Assembly: GCF_019166065.1 (NCBI RefSeq)
Contig: NZ_JAHTBN010000003.1
Coordinates: 558,001-622,000, forward strand
From: Candidimonas humi
GTDB taxonomy: Bacteria > Pseudomonadota > Gammaproteobacteria > Burkholderiales > Burkholderiaceae_B
Length of the DNA stretch: 64,000 nucleotides
Direction: 5' to 3'
In this document: positions 37,868 through 46,381 of the stretch, piece after piece
How positions within the stretch are numbered: position 1 is the first letter of the stretch
Layout of the letters: each line of letters starts with the position of its first letter
Notes under the pieces: model-generated
Databases searched by the model: none
Seen by the model: only the letters and a program-made list of their open reading frames with translations
What the model was told of the DNA's origin: nothing
Translations under genes and position numbers: made by a program

Positions 37868-38737
37868 ATGTCGGAAAAAATAATTGCCATAGTTCCCGCC
37901 GCCGGAATCGGTGCAAGGGCTCGTGCGGAGCACGCCGCCGGGCCCGGCTTGGCCGGGAAGACCTCCCAGGCGCCGTCGCCAGGGCAAGACACGCCCATGG
38001 GCGGCATGTCGCAGCCTGGCCGGTTCCAGGGCTTTCGGGACGATCCCGCTGCGCCCTTGCCCAAGCAGTACCGCTTGCTCAAGGGTGAGCCCATGCTGCG
38101 CTGGGCCGCCAAGGCGCTGCTGGCCGACCCTCGTATTTCCCAGGTGCGAGTCGCGGTGGCGGCGCACGATCCCTGGGCGGAAACGGCTTTGGCCGGCTTG
38201 GCGCGCACAGTATGGCGCGGCTGCGGCGGCCCGAGCCGGGCGGCCACTGTAATGGCGGCGCTGCAGGATGTGGCCTTGGCCCCGGACGACTGGGTGCTGG
38301 TGCATGACGCCGCGCGCCCGGGCCTGCCGGCGCGGGCGCTGGCCAGCCTGATAGACAATTGCCTGGCGCGGGGCTCTGGCGCCCTGCTGGCGCTGCCCGT
38401 AGGCGATACGGTCAAGCGCGGTACGGTGTCAGGTTACGCCGCGGATTGTGTGCTTACCGGCGCCGATGGCGCGGCGCCTGCTGCGGCCGCCTCGACGGCG
38501 GTGGTAGAGGCAACGGTGCCGCGCGAGACGCTATGGCTGGCCCAGACTCCGCAGATGTTCAGGGCCGGGCAGTTGCTGGACGCCTTGCTCGCCGCGCAGG
38601 CGGCCGGCGCCGTGGTCACCGACGAGGCTTCGGCGCTCGAGCGCCTGGGCAAGCGGCCCGGCCTGGTGCCGGGTTCGGCGCGCAATTTCAAGGTAACCTG
38701 GCCTGAAGATTTCGAGCTGATGGAGAAGTGGCTGTGA
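37868..38737 (+). CDS. ispD: 2-C-methyl-D-erythritol 4-phosphate cytidylyltransferase with loop insertion
   Basis: IspD joins MEP to CTP in the non-mevalonate isoprenoid pathway. The 289-residue protein is longer than the usual 230. The nucleotide loop VPAAGIGAR (Arg17) is intact and so is PKQY (65-68), but 47 residues separate them instead of about 5-6. The insert is rich in Gly, Pro and Ala. [16 protein letters not shown] and VTDEASALE further on are normal. ispF follows 70 bp downstream, the common ispDF pairing. Confidence 0.9.
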   Translation: MSEKIIAIVPAAGIGARARAEHAAGPGLAGKTSQAPSPGQDTPMGGMSQPGRFQGFRDDPAAPLPKQYRLLKGEPMLRWAAKALLADPRISQVRVAVAAHDPWAETALAGLARTVWRGCGGPSRAATVMAALQDVALAPDDWVLVHDAARPGLPARALASLIDNCLARGSGALLALPVGDTVKRGTVSGYAADCVLTGADGAAPAAAASTAVVEATVPRETLWLAQTPQMFRAGQLLDALLAAQAAGAVVTDEASALERLGKRPGLVPGSARNFKVTWPEDFELMEKWL

Positions 38738-38807
38738 TGCCGCGGGCGATTCCCGAGGCACGCACGACATCGGCAAGGCCGCAAAATACGCTGGAGCACC
38801 GTCATTC

Positions 38808-39350
38808 ATGAACACACCGTCCAAGCCGCAGCCCCGGCCCGCGCTGCCATTTCGCATAGGCCAGGGCTATGACGTCCATGCCTTGGTAACCGGCCGCCCG
38901 CTGGTGATAGGCGGCGTGACCATCGCGCACACTCACGGCCTGCAAGGTCATTCGGACGCCGACGTGTTGTTGCACGCCGTGACCGATGCGTTGTTGGGCG
39001 GGGCAGGGCTGGGGGATATCGGGCGCCATTTCCCGGACACCGATCCGGCCTACGCGGGGGCCGACAGCCGTGTGTTGCTGCGCCGGGCCTACGCCAAGGT
39101 GCTCGAGGCCGGCTGGGTCGTGGGCAATATAGATGCCACGGTGCATGCGCAAGCGCCGAAGATCGGGCCGCACGCGCCCGCCATGGTGGCCAATATCGCG
39201 GCCGATCTCGGCGTCGAGGCCGCCGCGATCAACATCAAGGCCAAGACCAACGAGGGCCTGGGCTACCTGGGTCGCCGCGAGGGCATTGCGGCGACCGTGG
39301 TGGCGCTGTTGATGCGCAAGTTCAGTGCAGGCGCTGGATCCAGCAACTGA
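38808..39350 (+). CDS. ispF: 2-C-methyl-D-erythritol 2,4-cyclodiphosphate synthase
   Basis: This is the next-but-one enzyme after IspD in the MEP pathway; it cyclises CDP-ME 2-phosphate. The 180-residue trimeric enzyme has the metal-binding GYDVHAL and [17 protein letters not shown], then DIGRHFPD and [11 protein letters not shown]. Its last nine codons overlap the 3' end of the convergent araC-type gene by 29 bp. Confidence 0.96.
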   Translation: MNTPSKPQPRPALPFRIGQGYDVHALVTGRPLVIGGVTIAHTHGLQGHSDADVLLHAVTDALLGGAGLGDIGRHFPDTDPAYAGADSRVLLRRAYAKVLEAGWVVGNIDATVHAQAPKIGPHAPAMVANIAADLGVEAAAINIKAKTNEGLGYLGRREGIAATVVALLMRKFSAGAGSSN

Positions 39351-40194
39351 GCTTCATGGGCACGCGCTGCTCGTCCCAGTGGCGCGGCAATACATAGAAC
39401 TGTTCGACGAAGCACGTGGCCGATAGCGTATAGCTGGAGGCAGGCAGCCAGGTATTCAGCAGTTCGTCGTAGATGTCCGGCATTTCTCCCATCAGGAATT
39501 CGCCCTGGACGCTGGCCACGCGGCCCGCGGGCAGCGTGATTTCGAACGCCCCGGCCGGCCTCTGGCTGGGATTGCCCGACGTCCGCATGCCGCAGTAATA
39601 GCGCATGAGCGTCGTGGGCATGAACATCGGCGTGTCGTAGGTCAATCCAAAGTACGGACCCTTGCAGATCTCGGGCGGCGAGTCGTTGCATACTCTGCCG
39701 AAATCGTTCCAGCAGGCGTGCCGCTCGAATGACATGCCCTCGTAGCGTACGGCCCAGAAACTGACCGGCCCCAGTTGCTCGATGATCGGGGCGATGGCGG
39801 GGCGCGCAGGAGCGCCGTCGGCGGGCCGCTTGGCATATTTGGCGGTGTACCGGCAATGGGCATCGCGGAATTTGTGGGGGGAGATGCCCCAATAGTGAGT
39901 GAACGCCCGCGTGAAGGCCTGCTGGCTGGAGAAGCCCGTGTCGATGGCAATCGAGAAAATAGGCTGGCTGGTATGCGCGATCATCATTGCGCACCGCCCC
40001 ATGAGGCTTCTGTGTATGTAGTCGCGGGGCGAAAGCTGCAGGTACTTTTGAAACAGACGCGCCAAGTGGAAGCGGGTCAGGCCGATCTCGCTTGCCAATT
40101 CCTGTATGAGCGCGTCGTGCGTATTGTGCTCGGTGGATTCGTGCAGAATTTTATGTTCTATCTGAGTGACGCAATACTGAATGCGTGGGTCCAT
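39322..40194 (-). CDS. AraC-family regulator with GyrI-like ligand domain
   Basis: This 290-residue transcription factor resembles Rob. An N-terminal AraC double helix-turn-helix (about 5-110: [19 protein letters not shown], then [18 protein letters not shown]) is joined to a C-terminal GyrI-like small-molecule-binding domain (about 135-290). Such regulators sense drugs or amphipathic compounds and control efflux or stress genes. An AGGAG site precedes ATG 40194. The 3' end overlaps ispF by 29 bp. It may regulate itself or the secreted-protein island to its right, but nothing in the sequence proves this. Confidence 0.85.
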   Translation of the reverse strand: MDPRIQYCVTQIEHKILHESTEHNTHDALIQELASEIGLTRFHLARLFQKYLQLSPRDYIHRSLMGRCAMMIAHTSQPIFSIAIDTGFSSQQAFTRAFTHYWGISPHKFRDAHCRYTAKYAKRPADGAPARPAIAPIIEQLGPVSFWAVRYEGMSFERHACWNDFGRVCNDSPPEICKGPYFGLTYDTPMFMPTTLMRYYCGMRTSGNPSQRPAGAFEITLPAGRVASVQGEFLMGEMPDIYDELLNTWLPASSYTLSATCFVEQFYVLPRHWDEQRVPMKLSCWIQRLH

Positions 40195-40821
40195 GTAAAT
40201 CTCCTGCTTTGTTTTGTTTTTTAGCGAGCCCTAAGAAGCTGGAGCAAAAATATTGTGCTCCAAATTAAAAGCGGAAGAAGATTTCCCGCTTAATATTTTT
40301 TTTAAATCACAAAATGTCAATTTTGCAAATAAAAGAAAACATAGAATGGCTTCACGTTCGGTTCGTTGTGTTTAACAAACCGGATGGGCGTGGAGGACTG
40401 AGAGCAGGTGTTTTCAGATGTGCCGCGTCAGGAATATCTGAAAGAAGCCGGGCGTAACAGCCGCGCCGAATCGCTGTTGAGGTGCCGTGTGCGGAAGAGC
40501 CGATGGCTTAGCGATCTGGAGAAATACATGCAGATTGTACATTGAGTTTCAATGAGCAACAAGAATTTAAAGCTGCTCAGAAATTAAACCCCTCTAAAAC
40601 CTGATATTGGAAGCTGCGCGCTTCCGTGGGATTCTGTTGCCGGTTTATTTATGAAAGTAAATAAATGGGCAAATCGGAAGGGGGATTGTTTTGCTTGAAA
40701 TATGAAGTTGAACTGAATACAGGAATTCGCCGGTCCCGTTATTTGGGATTATTGATTATCGGGGCAGGTGAATATGCGGGACCGACTCGAGACGGCTTCT
40801 CGAACACAAGGAGACTTTATC
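40195..40821. other. AT-rich 627-bp intergenic region
   Basis: It is clearly lower in GC than its surroundings. It includes an AAGCGG/CCGCTT hairpin followed by a T-rich run (about 40269-40310) and an 8-bp inverted repeat CGGTCCCG/CGGGACCG (40731-40738, 40777-40784) upstream of the next gene. A 45-codon GTG frame at 40408-40545 is open but unsupported. No known gene is seen. Confidence 0.5.
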
Positions 40822-41220
40822 ATGAAGAAGGTAATACTTGCAGCGGTACTGGCGGTTGGATCCATTGGACTGGCACAGGCGTCGAGCTTCTCGGCTGGCG
40901 GCTTTGTGGGTTCGGGCGGGGCTGGATCCAGCACCACGGGGGGCTCGATGGCGTCCAGCGGCAGCGCGTCGATGGGCAATGGCTTTGCGATCCAAGGCAC
41001 GCAGGCCACCAGTTCCACCAATGCAGGGTCCACGGTCACCATGGGACCCTCGGGCGTCACCAACTCTTCCTATGGCAATGCGACCAATACCTCGGTGGGT
41101 GGCGGCGTCACGGGAGGATTTGCGATCGGAGGCACCAGCGGCTCGGCGGGCAGCGACTACAGCAGCGGCGCGGGCGGCCATGTCACTACCGGTGGTTTCG
41201 GAAGTTTCTCCCACTGGTAA
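40822..41220 (+). CDS. Small secreted Gly/Ser-rich protein, function unknown
   Basis: The 132-residue protein has a clean signal peptide (about 1-20, cleavage after AQA). The mature part is dominated by Gly, Ser, Thr and Asn with no Cys, and includes the related segments GNGFAIQGTQ and GGFAIGGTSG. An ideal AAGGAG site precedes ATG 40822. I do not recognise a family. Composition suggests an extended, surface-exposed or fibre-forming protein. It is the first gene of a three-gene secreted-protein locus and lies 75 bp before the first of two paralogous proteins. Confidence 0.7.
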   Translation: MKKVILAAVLAVGSIGLAQASSFSAGGFVGSGGAGSSTTGGSMASSGSASMGNGFAIQGTQATSSTNAGSTVTMGPSGVTNSSYGNATNTSVGGGVTGGFAIGGTSGSAGSDYSSGAGGHVTTGGFGSFSHW

Positions 41221-41263
41221 GAGATGTGCGGCGACCCTGGTTCGCATGACCGCCGGGGCCGGT

Positions 41264-41283
41264 GCGGAGGGGCAACCCTCCGC
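41264..41283 (+). promoter_or_regulatory. GNRA-loop hairpin just before a start codon
   Basis: GCGGAGGG-GCAA-CCCTCCGC is a perfect 8-bp stem with a GCAA tetraloop. It ends one base before the GGAG ribosome site (41285-41288) of the gene starting at 41296. It may stabilise the downstream message or act as a weak intercistronic terminator. The paralogous gene at 43060 lacks it. Confidence 0.55.
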
Positions 41284-41295
41284 CGGAGACCTATC

Positions 41296-41901
41296 ATGAA
41301 ACGCCATCTAATCTGTGCAGCACTGATGTTATGGGCGGGCAGTGTCGCGGCGCAGACGACGATTTCGGCCGATTCGAATGCAGGTTCGACGGCCTCGAGC
41401 AATACGAATTCCAGTTCGGGTTCCAGTGCGCAATCGGGAATGATGAGCTCGAACATCACGTTCGAAGGCGCTCAGGCGACCGATCACACGCGCGTGGATA
41501 CCACGCCCAATATATATATAGCACCCAGCATGTTCGGCGGCGCCAATAATTGCGGCCAGAGCAGTTCGGTGGGAGTAGGAGTCACGGGTTTTGGCATAGG
41601 CGGTTCGCTGGCCAGCGAGAGCAAGTCGTGCAATGCGCGCGAAGACACGGCCACGGCCTACCGGCTGGGCTACAAGGAAGTGGCCGATTTGCGGTTCTTC
41701 TGCTTCGGCGAAAAAGAGAATCGCCAGGCCTGGGAAGCCGCCGGACATACGTGTCCCGGCGATACCGCGGCAAGCGGGGCGACGACTTCCAAGGTAAGCC
41801 AGGCGGACGAACGGCCCAAGGTGGCCGCGCAGCAGGCGCAGGCTCCGGCCCCGCGCCAGGTGGCAGCAGCTCATGCTTTCCCGTCATATATCGGATATTG
41901 A
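41296..41901 (+). CDS. Secreted four-cysteine protein, copy A, function unknown
   Basis: This 201-residue exported protein has a signal peptide of about 19-20 residues (cleavage near SVAA/Q). A Ser/Asn/Thr-rich low-complexity part (about 20-55) leads into a Gly-rich core and a C-terminal module with Cys86, Cys112, Cys136 and Cys153, then a Pro/Ala/Gln tail. Four cysteines suit two disulfides in the periplasm or outside. The C-terminal part (CNAREDTATAYRLGY, FFCFGEKENRQAWEAAG) is predicted helical. The family is not recognised. It is a paralogue of the gene at 43060 (17 differences in 201 residues by my count). Confidence 0.75.
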   Translation: MKRHLICAALMLWAGSVAAQTTISADSNAGSTASSNTNSSSGSSAQSGMMSSNITFEGAQATDHTRVDTTPNIYIAPSMFGGANNCGQSSSVGVGVTGFGIGGSLASESKSCNAREDTATAYRLGYKEVADLRFFCFGEKENRQAWEAAGHTCPGDTAASGATTSKVSQADERPKVAAQQAQAPAPRQVAAAHAFPSYIGY

Positions 41902-42037
41902 GGGTCGTGGAGCCCAGGTTCCTTCCGGGAACCAGGGGGCGCCGACGGCCGACGCAGAACACCCCGGCGAGACCGCAACGGGGCGGGGCAGAGACTCGAG
42001 TGTGCGGGCAGGGAGGTTGGCGACAAGGAGGCTGGCG

Positions 42038-42355
42038 ATGAACGGCAAGCTGGAAGAAGAAATCAGGCGCTGGACTGTCAGACGCAAAAGCGTACTGGTA
42101 ATGGACATCATCCAGGGCAAGACCACGGTCATGGAGGCAAGTTGCGCCTTTGACCTGCCAGTGTCGGCCATCGAGCAGTGGGTGGAAGATGGGAAGCGGG
42201 GCCTCGAGAATGCCTTGCGCGCCAATCCCCTGGATGTCAGGGAACAATATGAGCGCCAGATCAAAGATCTGCAGCAGGCTTACGGAGAGGCCATGCTGGA
42301 ATTGCGCATACGCAAGAAAAGCGCGCCGAGCGGCGACATAGAAGAAGAGAAATAA
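42038..42355 (+). CDS. Orphan helix-turn-helix protein resembling an IS OrfA
   Basis: This 105-residue protein begins MNGKLEEEIRRWTVRRKSV. The region RRKSVLVMDIIQGKTTVMEA through DLPVSAIEQWVEDG forms a helix-turn-helix like the first ORF of two-ORF insertion sequences. A charged coiled-coil-like helix (REQYERQIKDLQQAYGEAML) follows. A strong AAGGAGG site precedes ATG 42038. No second transposase ORF or terminal inverted repeats are visible, so it is either an IS remnant or a domesticated regulator. It lies exactly between the two paralogous secreted-protein genes. Confidence 0.65.
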   Translation: MNGKLEEEIRRWTVRRKSVLVMDIIQGKTTVMEASCAFDLPVSAIEQWVEDGKRGLENALRANPLDVREQYERQIKDLQQAYGEAMLELRIRKKSAPSGDIEEEK

Positions 42356-43059
42356 ACGGGCGGCGCGGGGCCGCCTTGGTTTGCCCGGCCGCGGACGACG
42401 CGCCGGGAATATGGCCGCAAGGCCCCGGGGGGATGAATCCAGGATAAAACGGTATGCCCACCCGCTATCGAGCGGAGGGGATGCCGTATTCGTACATCCA
42501 AAGGATAAATTACAAAGGCGCAGGCGCGATCGCCATGAACCTGGATGATTGGTATTGCGGCCGGCTTGTTACATTATCCGATATTGTAAATACCGTAGTT
42601 ATTTTCATAAGTCCCGGCGCTGTATAAGAAGTAGCCTTGCATTTGAGTAAAAAGCAATAAGCCGCACCAGCTAAAAAATAAGAAAGTAACCATCGTAATA
42701 TCACAAAATGTATAAATGCTTCAATTTGTGAATACTAAAATTTAGTCAAGGCTCGCGGCCGGATAAATGTTGCAGGGTAGTCGGTTCATCTGATATTTGC
42801 TGTGCGCTGATTGATTATTTTTGTTTTTAATTTGGCGATATCGGGTATGTATTTGCGGCACAGGTTTTAAATGGATAGCTATCTCGATTTCGTGGGATTT
42901 TCTGCATCGAGTTTTGTTTTGGGGTCTATTTATTTTGCTGCAGAGCCTGTTTGGGCTTGGCCGATCGGGCGATTATAGCTGTCCGCGGGATAATCCGGCA
43001 TGCCGGATCAATGCGGCAGCTCGCAGCACTGGCTGGGAATGTCCCAGAGGAGAATAATC
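42356..43059. other. AT-rich 704-bp intergenic region inside the island
   Basis: It contains long A/T-rich tracts (42540-42860). An imperfect stem-loop with an ATCG loop sits near 42449-42487, 90 bp after the helix-turn-helix gene. Two short open frames (42510-42704 minus with a GTG start; 42821-43057 plus) are not supported by composition or start signals. An AGGAG site at its end belongs to the next gene. Confidence 0.5.
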
Positions 43060-43665
43060 ATGAAACGCCATCTAATCTGTGCGGCATTGATGTTGTGGGC
43101 GGGCAGTGTCGCGGCGCAGACGACGATCTCTGCCGGCTCGAACGCCGGTTCGACGGCCTCGAGCAACACGAATTCCAGCTCGGGTTCTACCGCGCAATCG
43201 GGGATGATGAGCACGAACATCACGTTCGAGGGCTCCCAGACGAACGATCACCAGCGCGTGGACACCACGCCCAATATATACATAGCACCCAGCATGTTCG
43301 GCGGCGCCAATAACTGCGGGCAGAGCAGCTCGGTGGGTGTCGGGGTCACCGGCTTTGGCATAGGCGGCTCGCTGGCCAGCGAAAGCAAGTCGTGCAATGC
43401 ACGCGAAGATACGGCCACGGCCTACCGGCTGGGCTACAAAGAAGTGGCCGACCTGCGGTTCTTCTGCTTCGGCGAAAAAGAGAATCGCAAGGCCTGGGAG
43501 GCCGCCGGGCACTCGTGCCCCGGCGATACCGCGGCCAGCGGGGCGACGACCTCCAAGGTAAGCCTGGCGGACGAACGGCCCAAGGTGGCTGCAGAGCAAG
43601 CGCAGGCCCCCGCTCCGCGCCAGATCGCGGCGGCGCATACCTTCCCGGTATACGTCGAGCACTGA
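43060..43665 (+). CDS. Secreted four-cysteine protein, copy B, function unknown
   Basis: This is the second 201-residue copy of the exported protein at 41296, with the same signal peptide and all four cysteines (86, 112, 136, 153). Differences cluster at 59-65 (GSQTND for GAQATD) and in the last eight residues, while residues 66-143 are identical. The upstream DNA differs completely, so the duplication covers little more than the coding region. It has its own AGGAG site and presumably its own promoter in the AT-rich gap. It converges with ahpD, 32 bp away. Function is unknown. Confidence 0.75.
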   Translation: MKRHLICAALMLWAGSVAAQTTISAGSNAGSTASSNTNSSSGSTAQSGMMSTNITFEGSQTNDHQRVDTTPNIYIAPSMFGGANNCGQSSSVGVGVTGFGIGGSLASESKSCNAREDTATAYRLGYKEVADLRFFCFGEKENRKAWEAAGHSCPGDTAASGATTSKVSLADERPKVAAEQAQAPAPRQIAAAHTFPVYVEH

Positions 43666-43697
43666 TTCCGGCGCGGCCCGCGAGGGCCGGGCGAGGC

Positions 43698-44216
43698 TTA
43701 CTTGCCCTCGGCGGCCAGCGCCAGGGCGGCGGCGTTCACCGTGGCGGCGATGCGGCCCACGTCGCGCAGTTGCTCCGAAGTGAGCCCGGCCTTCTTCAGG
43801 TTTTCGTAGTGGGACTGCACGCAGAAGTGGCATTTCCCGATAATCGACGCCGCCAGGGAAAAAAGCTCGAAGCGTTTTTGCTCGACGCCGCCATGGCTGG
43901 CATAGGCATTCATGCGCAGTTGCGCCGGCATGGTCTTGAGCTGGGCGTCCGCGCTCATCTCCACGAACGGATAGTAGACATTGTTCATGCCCATGAGAGC
44001 CGCCGCCGTCAGCGCGCCATTGGCATCGGCTTCGGACAGCCCGCTCTTGAAGGCCTCGACCAAGGTCCGGCTGCGGGCGGCGTAAGCGGCGGCCAGCGCG
44101 GCACCGACGGCATCTTCGGGGCTGAGCGTGGAGCGGGCAATGGTGCCGTCCAGGTTCAGGCGCACGTCTTTGGCCCAGTCGGGAATCATGTCCTTGATTG
44201 TGGATAGAAATTCCAT
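43698..44216 (-). CDS. ahpD: Alkylhydroperoxidase AhpD
   Basis: AhpD is a small disulfide reductase that recycles AhpC and has weak peroxidase activity. The 172-residue protein carries the CxxC site Cys129-His-Phe-Cys132, with His136 and Glu117 at the proton-relay positions known from the mycobacterial enzyme. It lies 101 bp downstream of ahpC on the same strand, the classical ahpC-ahpD pair. Confidence 0.95.
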   Translation of the reverse strand: MEFLSTIKDMIPDWAKDVRLNLDGTIARSTLSPEDAVGAALAAAYAARSRTLVEAFKSGLSEADANGALTAAALMGMNNVYYPFVEMSADAQLKTMPAQLRMNAYASHGGVEQKRFELFSLAASIIGKCHFCVQSHYENLKKAGLTSEQLRDVGRIAATVNAAALALAAEGK

Positions 44217-44317
44217 AGTTTTTTCCTATTAAATGGGTCCGATAAAGCCCGGTCGGGCCGGGCTGGTGATGCGCAAGCCCACTGGCTCGGCGCGGGCGCC
44301 GGCCAGAGGCATGGTAC

Positions 44318-44866
44318 TTACAGTGTGTTGCCGCCCACCGAGCGGTTGCACGGGCACAGTTCGTCGGTTTGCAGACCGTCGAGGATGCGCAGCACTTCCT
44401 CGGGGTTGCGGCCCACGTTCAGGTTGTTGACCGAAACGTGCTGGATGACATTGTCGGGGTCGACAATGAACGTGGCACGCAGTGCAACGCCTTCGGCCTT
44501 GTCGCGGATGCCGAGCTGGTCGACCAGTTCGCCCCTGACGTCGCCGAACTGGTAGTGGCCCAGCTTGTTGAGGTCAGGGTGTTCGCGGCGCCATGCCAGC
44601 TTGACGAACTCGTTGTCGACCGAACCGCCCATCAGCACGGCGTCGCGGTCTTCAAAGTCTTTGGCCAGCTTGTTGAAGCCGACGATTTCGGTGGGGCAGA
44701 CGAAGGTGAAGTCCTTCGGGTAGAAGTAGATGACCTTCCACTTGCCGGGGAAGGAGCTTTCGCTGATTTCCTCGAACGCCGAAACGCCATTTTCTTCGTG
44801 TTGATTGAAGCCGGGCTTTACGCCAGCGACCTTGAAGGGTTCCAATTTATCGCCTACAGTTTTCAT
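44318..44866 (-). CDS. ahpC: Peroxiredoxin AhpC (AhpD-dependent type)
   Basis: This 2-Cys peroxiredoxin reduces hydrogen peroxide, organic peroxides and peroxynitrite. It has 182 residues. The peroxidatic Cys57 is in TFVCPTE; the resolving region LCPCN has Cys171 and Cys173, the three-cysteine arrangement of AhpC proteins that use AhpD instead of AhpF. An AGGAG site precedes the ATG. The gap to envZ upstream is only 61 bp, so the promoter may reach into envZ; no clear OxyR site was seen by eye. Confidence 0.95.
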   Translation of the reverse strand: MKTVGDKLEPFKVAGVKPGFNQHEENGVSAFEEISESSFPGKWKVIYFYPKDFTFVCPTEIVGFNKLAKDFEDRDAVLMGGSVDNEFVKLAWRREHPDLNKLGHYQFGDVRGELVDQLGIRDKAEGVALRATFIVDPDNVIQHVSVNNLNVGRNPEEVLRILDGLQTDELCPCNRSVGGNTL

Positions 44867-44927
44867 CTGAGCTCCTGTTAGATTAGTTGATGACAGGCCT
44901 AGGGCCGATGAATGTAATTCTACACTA

Positions 44928-46322
44928 TTAACTTTGGCTGTCTAATTGGAAATTCCTAATACGAAATTTGGGTAATTCTATGCGGGCGACCAGGCCGCCG
45001 CCCGGGCGAGGCAGGAGTTTGAGCTGCCCTCCCACCTGGCCGAGCAGGCGCTCGACGATAGCCAGGCCCAGTCCGGCGCCGCTTACGCCGGTGCGCGCCG
45101 ATTCGCCGCGTGAGAAGGGACGCAGCAGCCGCTGTATGTCGGCTTCGGCTATGCCCGCCCCCTGGTCGGAAACCTCTATGGCCAGGATATTGCCTTCTTC
45201 TTGCACGGACAGGCGGATATAGGAGCGATCTTCGGCGGGCGTGCGTCCGTAGCGCCGGGCGTTTTCGATCAGGTTGCTGACGATGCGCTTGAGGTCGTTG
45301 GCGTTGATGCGGGCGTACAGGCCGGGCTCGATGGATGCGGTCAGGAATCCGCCCAGCGATTCGGTATGGCTGCGCTCGCGCTCGTAGAGGTCGCCGAGCA
45401 CCGTGGAGACGTCGATGCCCTGTTCGGGGACGGCGCCGGCCGGGCGGGCATATTCCATGAGCTGGCCTATGCTGTGGTCGATCTGGGCCAGGTCTTCGTC
45501 GATGGCCTGGCGCGCCTCTTCGCCGACGCTGCTCATTTCGATTTCGAGGCGCATGCGCGCCAGGGGCGTGCGCAAGTCGTGCGAAATCCCGGCCAGCATG
45601 ATCTCGCGGTCAGCCTCGGTCTGGCGCAGGTCTCGTGCCATGCGATTGAAGGCGATGTTCATGTCGCGGATTTCCAGCGGGCCTTTTTCGGGCAGCGGCG
45701 AAGGCGTTTCGCCGCGCGCCACCTGCTGGGCGACCTTGGCCAGTTGCGCCAGCGGCCGGTTGACGAAGCGCACGCTGATGGCCGCGCCGATGAGCGCGAG
45801 CAACAGGGCGGTAGCGCCCCAGCCGAACCACTCGACGCCCGCCGTCAGGCCGAGCTGCTCGCGGTCGAACACCAGCCAGTACTGGTCTTTATTGATGTCG
45901 AAACTTACCCATATGCCCGGCATGTGATTGACCGACCACATGACTTTGGTGGCATTGCCGAGCCGGTCGCGTATTTCGGTGGCGACGTGATGCCAGTAAT
46001 TGGATTCGGGCAGGGGCTCGAGCACGTCGGCGGTATCGCGCGGCTGTACCCGCAGGCTTTCCTTGGTTGCAAGATCGAGCAACAGGGCGGGGCGCACGCT
46101 GGTCGGCGCGTAGATCAGGGCCGAACGCGTAATGCTGACCGCCGTGGTCACGCGTTGCGCCATCTGGGTGGCGCGCGGGCCTTCTTCCATGCTGAAGAAC
46201 ACCTGCAGCCAGGCGCCCAGGCTCACCAGCATGAGTGCGGCCAGCAGCAGGAATGAACGGCTGAACAGACCCAGCCTGAGGCGGGACGTCAGCCGTTTGA
46301 GTTGCCTTGTAGCGGGCGCCAT
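44928..46322 (-). CDS. envZ: Osmolarity-type sensor histidine kinase EnvZ
   Basis: This 464-residue inner-membrane kinase has two membrane spans (about 22-44 and 165-187), a periplasmic domain between them and a HAMP linker. The phospho-acceptor is His248 in SHDLRTPLARMRLE. The ATPase N-box is NLIENARRYG, followed by DQGAGI and GAGLGLAIV. It phosphorylates the OmpR protein encoded 59 bp upstream and probably tunes porin expression in response to osmotic or acid stress. Confidence 0.93.
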   Translation of the reverse strand: MAPATRQLKRLTSRLRLGLFSRSFLLLAALMLVSLGAWLQVFFSMEEGPRATQMAQRVTTAVSITRSALIYAPTSVRPALLLDLATKESLRVQPRDTADVLEPLPESNYWHHVATEIRDRLGNATKVMWSVNHMPGIWVSFDINKDQYWLVFDREQLGLTAGVEWFGWGATALLLALIGAAISVRFVNRPLAQLAKVAQQVARGETPSPLPEKGPLEIRDMNIAFNRMARDLRQTEADREIMLAGISHDLRTPLARMRLEIEMSSVGEEARQAIDEDLAQIDHSIGQLMEYARPAGAVPEQGIDVSTVLGDLYERERSHTESLGGFLTASIEPGLYARINANDLKRIVSNLIENARRYGRTPAEDRSYIRLSVQEEGNILAIEVSDQGAGIAEADIQRLLRPFSRGESARTGVSGAGLGLAIVERLLGQVGGQLKLLPRPGGGLVARIELPKFRIRNFQLDSQS

Positions 46323-46381
46323 TGAAGCTTCCTGGCTACCGCCCGATCAGTGATTCAGGAGGCGTAGTTGCGACGCGGCCA

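Noticed and set aside
40408-40545. A 45-codon GTG frame in the AT-rich gap
   Set aside because: It has no convincing ribosome site or recognisable motif and is too short to support alone.
42510-42704. A 64-codon minus-strand frame with a hydrophobic N-terminus
   Set aside because: It has a GTG start without a ribosome site in low-GC DNA. It could be a small membrane peptide but is unsupported.
42821-43057. A 78-codon plus-strand frame before copy B of the secreted protein
   Set aside because: It has a TTG start, no ribosome site, odd composition, and runs into the ribosome site of the next gene.
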